DNA from: a virus
Length of the DNA stretch: 52,616 nt
IMG/VR virus record: IMGVR_UViG_3300048433_000716
Coordinates: 1-52,616 of that record
Reading direction: 5' to 3' (one strand)
Positions within the stretch are counted from its first letter, which is position 1, and every line of letters begins with the position of its first letter. Below the pieces are notes generated by a model. It was not told where the DNA came from and made no database searches. It saw only the letters and a list, made by a program, of their open reading frames with translations. A program made the translations under genes and the position numbers. Below are positions 1 through 7,129 of the stretch, one piece after another.

Positions 1-26
1 TTTTTCTTAACTATCTTTTTAGCCAT
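1..26 (-). CDS. Terminase small subunit, 5' fragment cut by the window start
   Basis: Only the first eight codons (MAKKIVKK) are present. The sequence equals the start of the complete small terminase gene at 51330-51818, because the window ends overlap around a circular genome. Confidence 0.75.
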
Positions 27-214
27 TATAAACTCATTTCAAATTGTTCATCTTCATTCAAAATTATATCTACATTTTTTTCAAAGCCTACTTTTTCATT
101 AGCTCTTAGCCTTTTGTATAGTTTTAAGTCCATATTCTTTAAGGTCATCATAGCATCTTCATATTTTTTATCTAATATTTTTTGCTCTTCTTCAGTGATA
201 TCGCTTACTAGCAT
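26..214 (-). CDS. Small acidic/helical hypothetical protein (first copy)
   Basis: A 62-residue charged, probably all-helical protein of unknown function. Its TAA overlaps the ATG of the small terminase (TAATG), so it is translationally coupled to packaging genes. A diverged second copy lies at 51818-52006: the last 30 or so residues are identical, while the N-terminal region differs at several positions (for example SDITEEE versus SDITEDE). The two copies mark the overlap of the window ends. Confidence 0.7.
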   Translation of the reverse strand: MLVSDITEEEQKILDKKYEDAMMTLKNMDLKLYKRLRANEKVGFEKNVDIILNEDEQFEMSL

Positions 215-362
215 TTACATTCTCCTTTGGAAGATATACTTCTACATAACAATCACACTTAGGACATGTTAAGTTTGTAACGATAGAGTACTCATCTGTT
301 TCTTCTTCTATGTCATGGTCGCCACCCCATATCAAACTTGTTTCACACCACCAACAATTCAT
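192..362 (-). CDS. Small zinc-ribbon protein (first copy)
   Basis: A 56-residue reading frame starting MNCWWCETSLIWGGDHD with two CxxC knuckles (CWWC near residue 3 and CPKC near residue 32), a typical small zinc ribbon. It overlaps the start of the next gene by 23 bases and sits just below the primase-helicase stop. A homologous copy with the same cysteines lies at 51984-52151. Conservation of the protein despite many base changes between the copies supports a real gene. Its role is unknown; DNA or protein binding is a guess. Confidence 0.7.
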   Translation of the reverse strand: MNCWWCETSLIWGGDHDIEEETDEYSIVTNLTCPKCDCYVEVYLPKENVNASKRYH

Positions 363-374
363 GACTTAACCCTC

Positions 375-2144
375 TTATTCATATTCATATTCACTAACCT
401 CTTCATATACCTTTTTCTCATTACTGAACGAAAAGAATGCTTGCCCTATGTGACCATAGATACCTTGCTCTCTAATCTTTCTTGTAATTATCTTAGTTGT
501 ATTATCCTCAAAGTCTCTATGCACCACTAAAGCAGCATCACTCATGTTTGCCCAATGTGCAGAACCACTCACTTGATATAAGTCTGGTGGAGGAACTACT
601 CCACTATCATTCCGCTGCAGCTTGTGAGGGTGAGCTACCATCCAAACCACTATTTGATGGTTTCTAGCAAACTGCTGACATTTAGCAATTATATCCCTTA
701 TATGCTCGTCTTCTCTCTTAGCATAATCTCTGTTAGGGCTAATCTGATTAAATGGGTCTATAACTAATCCCTTAATACCAAACCTTTGCTTAGCTACCTT
801 CGCCTTACTTAATATAAACTCTATGTCTGGGATTTCTTCTGTATTCTCTATAAACTTAAAATGATTGTCCAAGAACTCTATCCCACCATTTAGTTCATCT
901 TGTGTGAGCCTAGCATGTAAACCTATGTCAAAAGGCTTCCTACATCGCTTTTCAAGCAAACGCCTAATATGATTTGGTGTTGAGTGTTCTGGGCTGAATA
1001 TAGCAAAGTTCCAATTCTCTCTTTCAGCTAAATTTAATAACAACTGATCTAGAAAGTTACTTTTACCATGATTTGGTATGCCAGTTATTAGGTTAAATGT
1101 ACTTGGCATAATCTTATATATTTTATCTAACTCTTTGAATCCAGTGCTAAAAGCTTTCTGCTCATTACCATCATAGATATTCTGCACACTATCATGATAC
1201 TCTTTAACGCCATGTAACCCTTGTACTGGAAACTCTTCAGCATACTGTATACATTCTCTTAATACTTGTTTATCATATTTAATTAAACATTCATTGGCAT
1301 CTTTACATTGCCAATCATCTTCACGAGGGAAATTGACAACCTTACAAATGTCTTTACCAAATCTATGTATAATCTCCAATCTCAACGCCTTGCCATTTTC
1401 ATCAGCATCTGTGGCTACGATTACTTCGTCAGCATCAAAAATCCATTTAGAATGATCAAACGCCATAAACCTTTTATCATCAGATTTAAATTTCGCTGCT
1501 TGAGGTGCTCCATCTGGTAAGCTTACAACATTTCTAAAACCAGCTTCATGTAATGCTAATACATCCATTTCACCTTCTACAAATATAACAGACTTGAGCC
1601 CAGTTTCTTCCCAATGTGTCCTTAACATATCTATATTATACAAACACTTAGTGGCATTTTTCTCTTGCAGAAACCTTTTGTCTTTTGTTCTGCTTTTTAT
1701 ATTTACAATATCTCCTTCTAAATAATATGGGAAACATAGCTTCTGATCTTTAGTAAATAGCTTAAAAGCTTCTGCTGTTGCTTTTGATATCTTTCTGTTT
1801 CCTAACCAAATCAAAGAACCTTCTGACAAATTGTGATTCGCATTTGATAGAATTGGTATTGGTGGTGCTACTTCTTTTGGCTCTTCTTCAACAATTTTAG
1901 TATATCTTACTTGTCTTATTGGAAGATTAGTATTTTCCTTAACTCCTCCAGTCCAATCGCAATGGTGACACATCCACAATATTGATTCGTATGTTACTGT
2001 AACTGATAAGCAAGGGTCATGCTTCTTTCTTCTACCTGGCGAGCATTCTGGACATCTAGTTCTGTAGTCGCCTACCCCATAGCTATTTAAGTGTATTCCT
2101 TGTTCCATTGCTTTTTCTGCTAGTGTTTTTTCGTTCTTCATCAT
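375..2144 (-). CDS. Primase-helicase (T7 gp4 / DnaB type)
   Basis: This 589-residue protein should prime and unwind DNA at the phage fork. Seen in order: a zinc-binding primase motif (C31, C34, C59, C62), a TOPRIM region near 183-275 (VEGEMD with E190, then ATDADENG with D246 and D248), and a RecA/DnaB-type helicase domain from about 335 with Walker A GIPNHGKSN (355-363), Walker B GLVIDPFNQ and the MVAHPHK motif. This is the T7 gp4 layout. It follows the initiator gene by 4 bases. No polymerase gene is seen, so it probably serves a host replisome. The C-terminal part is repeated at 52319-52616. Confidence 0.9.
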   Translation of the reverse strand: MMKNEKTLAEKAMEQGIHLNSYGVGDYRTRCPECSPGRRKKHDPCLSVTVTYESILWMCHHCDWTGGVKENTNLPIRQVRYTKIVEEEPKEVAPPIPILSNANHNLSEGSLIWLGNRKISKATAEAFKLFTKDQKLCFPYYLEGDIVNIKSRTKDKRFLQEKNATKCLYNIDMLRTHWEETGLKSVIFVEGEMDVLALHEAGFRNVVSLPDGAPQAAKFKSDDKRFMAFDHSKWIFDADEVIVATDADENGKALRLEIIHRFGKDICKVVNFPREDDWQCKDANECLIKYDKQVLRECIQYAEEFPVQGLHGVKEYHDSVQNIYDGNEQKAFSTGFKELDKIYKIMPSTFNLITGIPNHGKSNFLDQLLLNLAERENWNFAIFSPEHSTPNHIRRLLEKRCRKPFDIGLHARLTQDELNGGIEFLDNHFKFIENTEEIPDIEFILSKAKVAKQRFGIKGLVIDPFNQISPNRDYAKREDEHIRDIIAKCQQFARNHQIVVWMVAHPHKLQRNDSGVVPPPDLYQVSGSAHWANMSDAALVVHRDFEDNTTKIITRKIREQGIYGHIGQAFFSFSNEKKVYEEVSEYEYE

Positions 2145-2148
2145 TTGT

Positions 2149-2772
2149 TTATCCTACTAATAAGTTTAAGTTTGTTTTTCGTTGTTTAGGTTGCTCTACA
2201 TCATTAAATCGCTTTTGCGATAACCAAGTCTTGGCGTGTGGGATAAATCGATCATCTTTCCCTGCCTGCGACTTAGCAAATGATCTTGTCTTATTTATTA
2301 AGTTTTCAAAAGTAATTTCTTTATTCTTCATAGTTATTTGGAACTTTTGTGAAGCTCCAAACTTATTGTCATTAGGTCTGTTTGGATACTCTTTCCAAAA
2401 CAATTCAAATTCCTTACTATATTCTTTTTTATTATGATAGGTTATTGGTGTCGCATTTTGCATAGGGGGTGGGGTGGCATTTTGCGACTGGGTATCTAAA
2501 TTCAATTTATATATGTTACTAGTTTGTCTGTGATTGTTGTTTTCAGTTAGCTGAAATCTTTTCTCAATATCAATAAAGCTCAGCTCTTTCAAACGCTTAA
2601 GTGACCTAATAACTGTATCTGTACTACATTCACATAGCTCTGCAATCTTCTTATGTGAAGGATAGCAAGTGTTATCAGCATCAGTAAAGTTAGCTAATAT
2701 TATTAATATAAGCTTGTCAGTGCTATTACCTACCTTAACTTCTGACGCCCATTTCAACGCTGACCATGACAT
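2149..2772 (-). CDS. Replication initiation protein with winged-helix N-terminus
   Basis: A 207-residue protein. Residues 1-75 form a winged helix of the HTH_36 kind found in phage and plasmid initiators (YPSHKKIAELCECSTDTVIR). Residues 120-195 have a second domain (ELFWKEYPNR, then IPHAKTWLSQKRF) seen in O-like or DnaT/DnaD-like phage replication proteins. It lies directly upstream of the primase-helicase, the classic initiator-plus-helicase pair. The middle of the gene contains paired GCATTTTGC boxes that could be origin iterons. Family-level assignment; specific function inferred. Confidence 0.75.
   Translation of the reverse strand: MSWSALKWASEVKVGNSTDKLILIILANFTDADNTCYPSHKKIAELCECSTDTVIRSLKRLKELSFIDIEKRFQLTENNNHRQTSNIYKLNLDTQSQNATPPPMQNATPITYHNKKEYSKEFELFWKEYPNRPNDNKFGASQKFQITMKNKEITFENLINKTRSFAKSQAGKDDRFIPHAKTWLSQKRFNDVEQPKQRKTNLNLLVG
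2450..2488. other. Candidate replication origin: paired boxes inside the initiator gene
   Basis: Two copies of GCATTTTGC (2453-2461 and 2477-2485) flank a G-rich tract (GGGGGTGGGGTGG). The outer edges form an inverted repeat, GTCGCA at 2450-2455 and TGCGAC at 2483-2488. Lambdoid phages carry origin iterons inside the initiator gene, so the position is suggestive. Two copies are few, and the region also encodes a low-complexity linker (QNATPPPMQNATP), which may be the only reason for the repeat. Confidence 0.3.
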
Positions 2773-2781
2773 ATAAGTTCT

Positions 2782-3114
2782 CTACCTCAAAACTTCTGTT
2801 ATCAATATTGGTGGATTGTATGTAGCTAGAATTTTCTTCCTCAGCATATAATCCCTTGTCTTAGTGGCTTTAGACTTTACATCCTCCACAACCACTTCAC
2901 CATCTTTTTTATAGCGAAAGTCTGCAGTATACCTACCTATCTTTACGCCATTACACATCAGATCAAACTTTGGATGTATTTCCAAATCTGATATTTCTTT
3001 GGCTCTAAGAAGGTATTCTAACTCAACAAACCTCTTAAGCTCACGCTTACTATCAAAAACCTCACCCTTGTAAGTTTGCTTGATGGCGTTGTATTTGTTT
3101 CTCGTAAAAGTCAT
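2782..3114 (-). CDS. DUF1064-type nuclease-like protein
   Basis: About 110 residues beginning MTFTRNKYNAIKQ. The pattern (NKYNA, GEVFDSKRELKRF, then HPKFDL, YTADFRY and VVEDVKSKATK) matches DUF1064, a small phage family with a PD-(D/E)XK-like core: E of the first helix, D of TADF, and ED-K of VVEDVK. A Holliday-junction or flap nuclease role is plausible but unproven. A longer frame reaches 3201, but the family N-terminus matches the ATG at 3114, which overlaps the end of the HTH gene. Confidence 0.7.
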   Translation of the reverse strand: MTFTRNKYNAIKQTYKGEVFDSKRELKRFVELEYLLRAKEISDLEIHPKFDLMCNGVKIGRYTADFRYKKDGEVVVEDVKSKATKTRDYMLRKKILATYNPPILITEVLR

Positions 3115-3283
3115 GACCAGTAACCTCATTATTAGTAAAGTCAAAAATAAGTTTAGCTTTATTAAATCGTGGTAGAGTTTCGCCCCTACTCCACTTTTCA
3201 ATATTCCTAAACGACACTCCTATTTCTTCACCAAAGGTTCTGTAGTTGTAGCCATTCCTTCTAATCCATTCTCCTAATTGCAT
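3062..3283 (-). CDS. Cro/CI-like helix-turn-helix regulator
   Basis: A 73-residue protein with an XRE-type HTH at about 14-38 (YRTFGEEIGVSFRNIEKWSRG), small enough to be Cro-like. It is the first gene of the leftward block and faces the divergent region 3284-3507, where a near-perfect palindrome covers the rightward -35 box. Most likely it represses or balances the two divergent transcripts. No integrase or partner repressor is seen, so a lysogeny switch is not implied. Confidence 0.75.
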   Translation of the reverse strand: MQLGEWIRRNGYNYRTFGEEIGVSFRNIEKWSRGETLPRFNKAKLIFDFTNNEVTGHDFYEKQIQRHQANLQG

Positions 3284-3351
3284 TAGATTTTCTCCATAAA
3301 AAAATTACACTAATACAGATTTAATTTTATGTAAACTAAAAAAACTTTTTA

Positions 3352-3372
3352 AAAGGGTTTGACAAACCTTTT
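3352..3372. promoter_or_regulatory. Palindromic operator over the rightward -35 box
   Basis: Ten-base halves AAAAGGGTTG and CAAACCTTTT flank a central A. Nine of the ten pairs are complementary; the mismatch is G3358 with A3366. The palindrome contains the -35 box TTGACA. Its place beside the HTH regulator gene suggests that protein's binding site (inference). Confidence 0.55.
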
Positions 3373-3387
3373 TTATGGGAGTACAAA
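3359..3387 (+). promoter_or_regulatory. Rightward early promoter candidate
   Basis: TTGACA at 3359-3364, a 17-base spacer, and a weaker -10 TACAAA at 3382-3387. The leader to the first early gene is long (about 120 bases) and ends with an AACGATTAACGAACAAGGAG box like those upstream of other early genes. A second TTGACG at 3403-3408 lacks a convincing -10. The control region 3284-3507 holds no gene. Confidence 0.5.
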
Positions 3388-3507
3388 ATTAATTATGGGT
3401 TATTGACGAACTCTTCGAGGTACTTAAATAAGTTTCATAACTTATAGGAAGTGAAACAGACTACTGATATAGCCCACACATAACGATTAACGAACAAGGA
3501 GAAAAAG

Positions 3508-3708
3508 ATGGCAAAAGGTTACTTAGGTACATATGGAGCAAGAAAGTGCAAAATATGTAAAGGCAATATCGAAATTGTAAATGGATATAGAGATGGTCAC
3601 AATGCTTTGCCTGTGGTTAAAGGTAGATGTTGTAGTGACTGCAACTCAACTGTAGTTATTAAAGCTAGACTAAATCAAATTGAAAAGTTTTTTGAGAAGT
3701 CAGCGTAA
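3508..3708 (+). CDS. Small zinc-ribbon protein, first early gene
   Basis: 66 residues with C17, C20 (CKIC) and a later CCSDC cluster, giving a four-cysteine zinc ribbon; the C-terminus is a short charged helix. It has a strong AAGGAG site and is first in the rightward operon, with its stop overlapping the exonuclease start (TAATG). Unknown function; a host-takeover or DNA-binding role would fit the position but is not shown. Confidence 0.65.
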   Translation: MAKGYLGTYGARKCKICKGNIEIVNGYRDGHNALPVVKGRCCSDCNSTVVIKARLNQIEKFFEKSA

Positions 3709-4469
3709 TGAAGAGCAACAATCCCTTCGAGGCTCATAACATAGATCATCTGTCACCTAGCAAGATTAACTTGTGGGTGGCAGACCCAGCCCTTTTTATA
3801 GGTACATATCTATGTGGTATGAAAGGTTCTTTTGGTGTAGGTGCATTCAGAGGAACTGCAGTAGAATATGCTTTGGAAAAGAAGCTGAACAAACAAGACT
3901 ATCCACAAAAAGCTATGGATGAGTTTTTGTATGGTAAATTTGATGCAGAGTGTATTGAGCATAATATTTCTATAGAAGACGACAAAGCACAGAAAGAGCG
4001 TAATTCTTTAGAAAGCTACTATAATGTTGCATCAGAAGCATACGAGGACTTTGGTACGCCTACTCATTATCAACAGAAGGTCTACTTTCAACACGAAGAC
4101 TTACCTATACCATTTCTAGGTTATATAGATTTTATGTATGAAAATAGCATTAGAGATTTAAAAACAGTTGGGGCAAGACCATCAAAGTTTACTGAAGCAC
4201 ACCAAAGACAATTAGCAGTATATTCTCACGCTTACCCTGATAAAGAAATGTGGTGTGACTATGTCACCAAAAAAGAAGCTATATCTTTTAAATTACAAAA
4301 CCCAAAAGACAAATTTAAAGAAGTAATTAAGATTTGCTTTGGCTTACAAAAATTCTTAAGTATTAGTAATGATGCTTTTGAACTAGCGTCTATGCTACAT
4401 CCCAACTATGACGATTGGAGATGGAGTGAAGATATGAAACAACAATCAAACAAAATTTGGAGTAACTAA
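3708..4469 (+). CDS. RecB-like PD-(D/E)XK exonuclease
   Basis: 253 residues. The N-terminus (HLSPSKINLW) matches the usual start of PDDEXK_1/Cas4-RecB nucleases. The active site reads GYIDF (D141), then RDLKT (D150, K152), followed by the QLAVY motif (168-172) typical of RecB nucleases. It would resect double-stranded ends so that the neighbouring ERF annealase can load. It is translationally coupled to the zinc-ribbon gene, with two bases before the ERF gene. No annealase is fused to it. Confidence 0.8.
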   Translation: MKSNNPFEAHNIDHLSPSKINLWVADPALFIGTYLCGMKGSFGVGAFRGTAVEYALEKKLNKQDYPQKAMDEFLYGKFDAECIEHNISIEDDKAQKERNSLESYYNVASEAYEDFGTPTHYQQKVYFQHEDLPIPFLGYIDFMYENSIRDLKTVGARPSKFTEAHQRQLAVYSHAYPDKEMWCDYVTKKEAISFKLQNPKDKFKEVIKICFGLQKFLSISNDAFELASMLHPNYDDWRWSEDMKQQSNKIWSN

Positions 4470-4471
4470 CA

Positions 4472-5203
4472 ATGAACTACCAATCTGAAAAAACTAATCT
4501 TGTTTTGCAAGCTATAGAAGATGCAAGGCAAGAGTTTTCGCCTTTAGAGAAAAGTGGAGTTAACGCCTTCTTTAAAAATAAAAAGGGTGACCCACACATG
4601 TATAGCACATTAGATAATATATTTGATGCATGTATGCCAGCCTTGCATAAACATAAATTATCTGTGGTGTATCAAGTGCAGATTATGCAAACCACAAACG
4701 CCTTGGAAAATGTACTTACAACTACAATAACTCATTTACCTTCTAATCAGTTTATTACCTCTTGCAGTACTTTGGGCAATCAAAGTGCTAAAAGCCAAGA
4801 TGTAGGTTCAGCTATTACTTATCTTAGAAGATATCAAATACAAGCTATGCTGAACTTAGAAGCTGACTTTGAGGATGATGGTAATTTGGCATCGGGTAAT
4901 AAAGGTGGCGAATCAAACATAATCGATAAAAAAGAAAACAATATTATGCCTAAGCGTAAGTATGTTTTGTTTAATAAGGATGGAAATATTGCTTCATCTG
5001 TATCAGCATTTGGAACTTATCTAGGTGAATTAAATAAAGCGATAACCATGATAAAGGGTAATCACTCTTGTTGTTCTGCGACTATAATTCAGTTGCAAGA
5101 TATTAAATTGTGGGCTGAAGAGCTAGGTGAAAAACATAAAAAAAACGCCACAACCATAATAAAGAAATGTGAACAATATATTAAACTTTTTAAAGGAGAA
5201 TAA
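4472..5203 (+). CDS. ERF-family single-strand annealing protein
   Basis: 243 residues. The first 135 match the ERF superfamily (NLVLQAIEDARQEF, MYSTLDNIFDACMPALHKHKL, then GSAITYLRRYQIQAMLNL), the P22 Erf kind of recombinase that anneals complementary strands. The remaining 100 residues are a lysine-rich, low-homology tail that may contact DNA or partners. With the exonuclease upstream it forms a two-component recombination system of lambda exo/bet logic, probably used for genome circularisation, concatemers and repair. Confidence 0.85.
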   Translation: MNYQSEKTNLVLQAIEDARQEFSPLEKSGVNAFFKNKKGDPHMYSTLDNIFDACMPALHKHKLSVVYQVQIMQTTNALENVLTTTITHLPSNQFITSCSTLGNQSAKSQDVGSAITYLRRYQIQAMLNLEADFEDDGNLASGNKGGESNIIDKKENNIMPKRKYVLFNKDGNIASSVSAFGTYLGELNKAITMIKGNHSCCSATIIQLQDIKLWAEELGEKHKKNATTIIKKCEQYIKLFKGE

Positions 5204-5204
5204 A

Positions 5205-5615
5205 ATGCAAAAGGATAATACAAATTCTGGAATATTATATAAAAACACTGATGATTGGCAAATTGTACAACAAGGCAAGTTAAACCTTGAGGGTGAAGAG
5301 CACAGAATTATTGGTGTAAAACGTAAAAATAAAGATGGTCAGCCTATGGTTGAGCTTTACAGAGCTATAGGAACTCTGAAGGCAAATGATAGTAAACAGA
5401 CTGATAAATCACCAGACGCTAAAGGTGTAGTTAATAAAATCATGAATAGTGGTGCTATGACTATTTCTGCTTGGAAAGACGTATCTGAGGCAGGGAACGC
5501 CTACACTAGTCTAAAAGCTAGGGAGTTCACTAATAATGAAGATAGCATAGACAATGATCCAACTAGTGAGAAAAATGTACTTTATAACAACAATATAGAA
5601 GATATTGGCTTCTAA
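5205..5615 (+). CDS. Conserved protein of the recombination module
   Basis: 136 residues from the ATG at 5205, chosen because AAAGGAG lies upstream and the preceding gene stops at 5203. The N-terminal half (SGILYKNTDDWQIVQQGKL, then AISAWKD-like strands) recalls DUF736-type small beta proteins. The C-terminus is acidic and disordered (NNEDSIDNDPTSEKN) and ends with a hydrophobic tip, IGF, as in single-strand-binding proteins. An SSB-like accessory role beside ERF is possible but not established. Confidence 0.5.
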   Translation: MQKDNTNSGILYKNTDDWQIVQQGKLNLEGEEHRIIGVKRKNKDGQPMVELYRAIGTLKANDSKQTDKSPDAKGVVNKIMNSGAMTISAWKDVSEAGNAYTSLKAREFTNNEDSIDNDPTSEKNVLYNNNIEDIGF

Positions 5616-5616
5616 G

Positions 5617-5958
5617 ATGCTAATACCTAAATCTATTAAAATTAAAAACAAAAAGCACCTTATGTTTGTAGCTAAACAAGTATGTTGTCTGAATGGCATA
5701 GCTGCTGATTGGTGTAGGGGCAATGTTCAAGCTCATCATCTTCTGAAGCCATATGAAGGTAAAAGAGGTATGGGTATGAAATCAAGCGACAACAATGCAA
5801 TACCATTATGTTATTATCATCACGCTGAGTTACATGACACTCAAGGTGATGAGGATAATTTTTGGGGCAAGTACGATTTGCACGAAGATTTTGGTAGGGA
5901 TAAGGCTACATATTGGTGGAGTATCTCGCCATATAACCAAGAAAGATTTAAAAAATGA
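5617..5958 (+). CDS. HNH-type nuclease (DUF968/Ref-like)
   Basis: 113 residues from the ATG at 5617, immediately after the previous stop; a TTG four codons earlier is a weaker choice. It shows the HNH-related pattern VCC, WCRG, QAHHLL and NNAIPLCYYHHAELH, with cysteines for zinc and histidines for metal and catalysis. The arrangement resembles the DUF968/Ref nucleases that phages pair with recombinases. It sits directly after the exonuclease, ERF and accessory genes. Confidence 0.65.
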   Translation: MLIPKSIKIKNKKHLMFVAKQVCCLNGIAADWCRGNVQAHHLLKPYEGKRGMGMKSSDNNAIPLCYYHHAELHDTQGDEDNFWGKYDLHEDFGRDKATYWWSISPYNQERFKK

Positions 5959-6290
5959 ACGAACAAATAATTTCAGAAAAAGAAGTATCAAAAGCATTAG
6001 ACTATTTAAGAGACTCCGCAGCGGAAGTTGCTAAAGCTAAAGCAGAAAGAATATACTTGGAGGAGTACAGAAAATCACTTAAGGCATTAATAATGAAAGA
6101 CCATTTGGACATATCTGTTTCTGCACAAGAAAGAGAGGCTTATGCCAGTGATGAGTACACAAAACATTTACGAGCAATGCAAATTGCTATAGAAAGAGAT
6201 GAGAAGTTAAGATTTATGAGAATAGCTGCTGAGGCTAAAATTAACGCTTGGCAAACAATGTCAGCTAACTATAGATCAATAAAGTTATAA
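5955..6290 (+). CDS. Helical hypothetical protein of the recombination operon
   Basis: 111 residues, strongly helical and charged (EVAKAKAERIYLEEYRKSLKAL). It starts within the last codons of the HNH gene (ATGA overlap), so it is coupled to it. Proteins of this size and composition often sit beside phage annealases, but I cannot name the family. Last gene before the structured gap at 6293-6374. Confidence 0.6.
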   Translation: MNEQIISEKEVSKALDYLRDSAAEVAKAKAERIYLEEYRKSLKALIMKDHLDISVSAQEREAYASDEYTKHLRAMQIAIERDEKLRFMRIAAEAKINAWQTMSANYRSIKL

Positions 6291-6292
6291 TT

Positions 6293-6374
6293 CCACGCTG
6301 ATCTCTACCTCTGGGCGTGGATAGGGGTAAGTAGGTGGTTTCCTCCAATTCCTTTCTAGCCTACTTACCCTATA
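6293..6374 (+). ncRNA. Two strong tandem hairpins, possible structured RNA element
   Basis: Between genes there is CCACGC (6293-6298) pairing with GCGTGG (6315-6320), then GGGTAAGTAGG (6325-6335) pairing perfectly with CCTACTTACCC (6360-6370). The 24-base loop of the second hairpin holds TTTCCTCC, complementary to a Shine-Dalgarno core. No T-tract follows, so it is not a standard terminator. It could be a processed small RNA, a translational or attenuation element, or a protein site. It lies just upstream of the promoter at 6397. Confidence 0.4.
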
Positions 6375-6396
6375 ATGAAAAAACATTTCTTAAGGG

Positions 6397-6425
6397 TTGA
6401 CATTTGTATCTACAAAAATTATATT
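6397..6425 (+). promoter_or_regulatory. Sigma70-like promoter with internal TGTATCTACA box
   Basis: TTGACA (6397-6402), a 17-base spacer and TATATT (6420-6425). The spacer carries the dyad TGTATCTACA at 6405-6414, identical to that in the promoter at 8257. Downstream is the shared leader AACGAACAACAAAATGGAG. Confidence 0.75.
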
Positions 6426-6458
6426 AAAAAAATAACGAACAACAAAATGGAGATTAAA

Positions 6459-6806
6459 ATGAGATATTTACAAGTAGAAAGCATTTATGACAAACATGGT
6501 GACAACATTCTTAATAGAAAGAGTGAACACCAAGAGTTAACTTTTAATGTAAATCACTGCAGAGGAACTGCAAAATGTTACCTTATGGAAGACCAAAAAG
6601 AAGATAGGCTTTATATATTATCTACTGGTGCTTGCATCAAATCCCATTACACTGAAGCTGACTACGCTGAGGGTGATAGACTTTCTAAAGAGCTTCCACT
6701 TAATCATGGCGACATAGTCCAAATAGTAGGTCGATTTGGTAAAAAATATAAGGTTCATGTAAATGGCAACTATTCTGACTTAGGTGAACTTATTCCAACA
6801 AACTAA
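6459..6806 (+). CDS. Hypothetical early protein
   Basis: 115 residues starting MRYLQVESIYDKHG. The frame is open from 6375, but the promoter at 6397-6425 and the GGAG six bases before 6459 fix this start. The middle and end look like a beta-rich small domain (GDIVQIVGRFGKKYKVHVNG). No family recognised. It is a single-gene unit: promoter before, terminator after. Confidence 0.65.
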   Translation: MRYLQVESIYDKHGDNILNRKSEHQELTFNVNHCRGTAKCYLMEDQKEDRLYILSTGACIKSHYTEADYAEGDRLSKELPLNHGDIVQIVGRFGKKYKVHVNGNYSDLGELIPTN

Positions 6807-6809
6807 AAT

Positions 6810-6834
6810 AAGGGGTTTAATTACCCCTTTTATT
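6810..6834 (+). terminator. Rho-independent terminator
   Basis: Seven-pair stem AAGGGGT (6810-6816) with ACCCCTT (6823-6829), a six-base loop, then TTTATT. It directly follows the stop at 6806. Confidence 0.75.
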
Positions 6835-6837
6835 GGG

Positions 6838-6868
6838 TTGACTTACTAAATTACCTATGCAATAAATA
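6838..6868 (+). promoter_or_regulatory. Weaker rightward promoter with shared leader
   Basis: TTGACT at 6838-6843, preceded by GGG as in the other promoters. The best -10 is a poor TAAATA near 6863-6868 at a long spacing. The leader AACGATTAACAAAATTAGGAG closely matches those of the other early units. There is no TGTAYYTACA core here. Confidence 0.45.
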
Positions 6869-6898
6869 ATTAACGATTAACAAAATTAGGAGAATAAA

Positions 6899-7129
6899 AT
6901 GAACGAATTATTACACGATATAAAGGTTTTGGAAAAATTAGAGTACAACCTTAAATCTCATCAATCGCTATATGGCAAGGATAACTACTACATAGCCATG
7001 TCTGTGAAAACTATCAAAAAATCTATCACTGAAAAGAATAAAATTTTAGAGAATTTTGAAAAAGAAAATATGTCATACGCTGACTATGAGGAGCACATGA
7101 AGGGCGTAGGTCTTAACGATGTTGCTTAG
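6899..7129 (+). CDS. Small helical hypothetical protein
   Basis: 76 residues, helical and charged, with a strong AGGAG site. No domain recognised. It begins a run of six small genes up to 8238. Confidence 0.6.
   Translation: MNELLHDIKVLEKLEYNLKSHQSLYGKDNYYIAMSVKTIKKSITEKNKILENFEKENMSYADYEEHMKGVGLNDVA

Larger units (their letters stand above)
1..669. repeat. Left copy of the diverged terminal overlap
   Basis: Homologous to 51793-52616. Positions 26 and 214 correspond to 51818 and 52006, and position 669 to 52616. The left copy is 155 bases shorter overall. Long stretches are identical, others diverged, which is unlike an exact terminal repeat. Confidence 0.85.

Noticed and set aside
1-669. 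Exact direct terminal repeat of the virion genome
   Set aside because: The two end copies differ by substitutions and 155 bases, so a T7-like exact terminal repeat is not supported.
3114-3201. Longer N-terminus of the DUF1064 protein
   Set aside because: The upstream 29 codons overlap the HTH gene and give a hydrophobic stretch unlike the family; the ATG at 3114 matches the family start.
3062-3283. Temperate lysogeny switch
   Set aside because: An HTH regulator and divergent promoter are present, but no integrase, excisionase, attachment site or second repressor was found in the window.
6293-6374. tRNA or simple terminator
   Set aside because: No cloverleaf or acceptor/T-arm pattern, and no T-tract after the strong stem.
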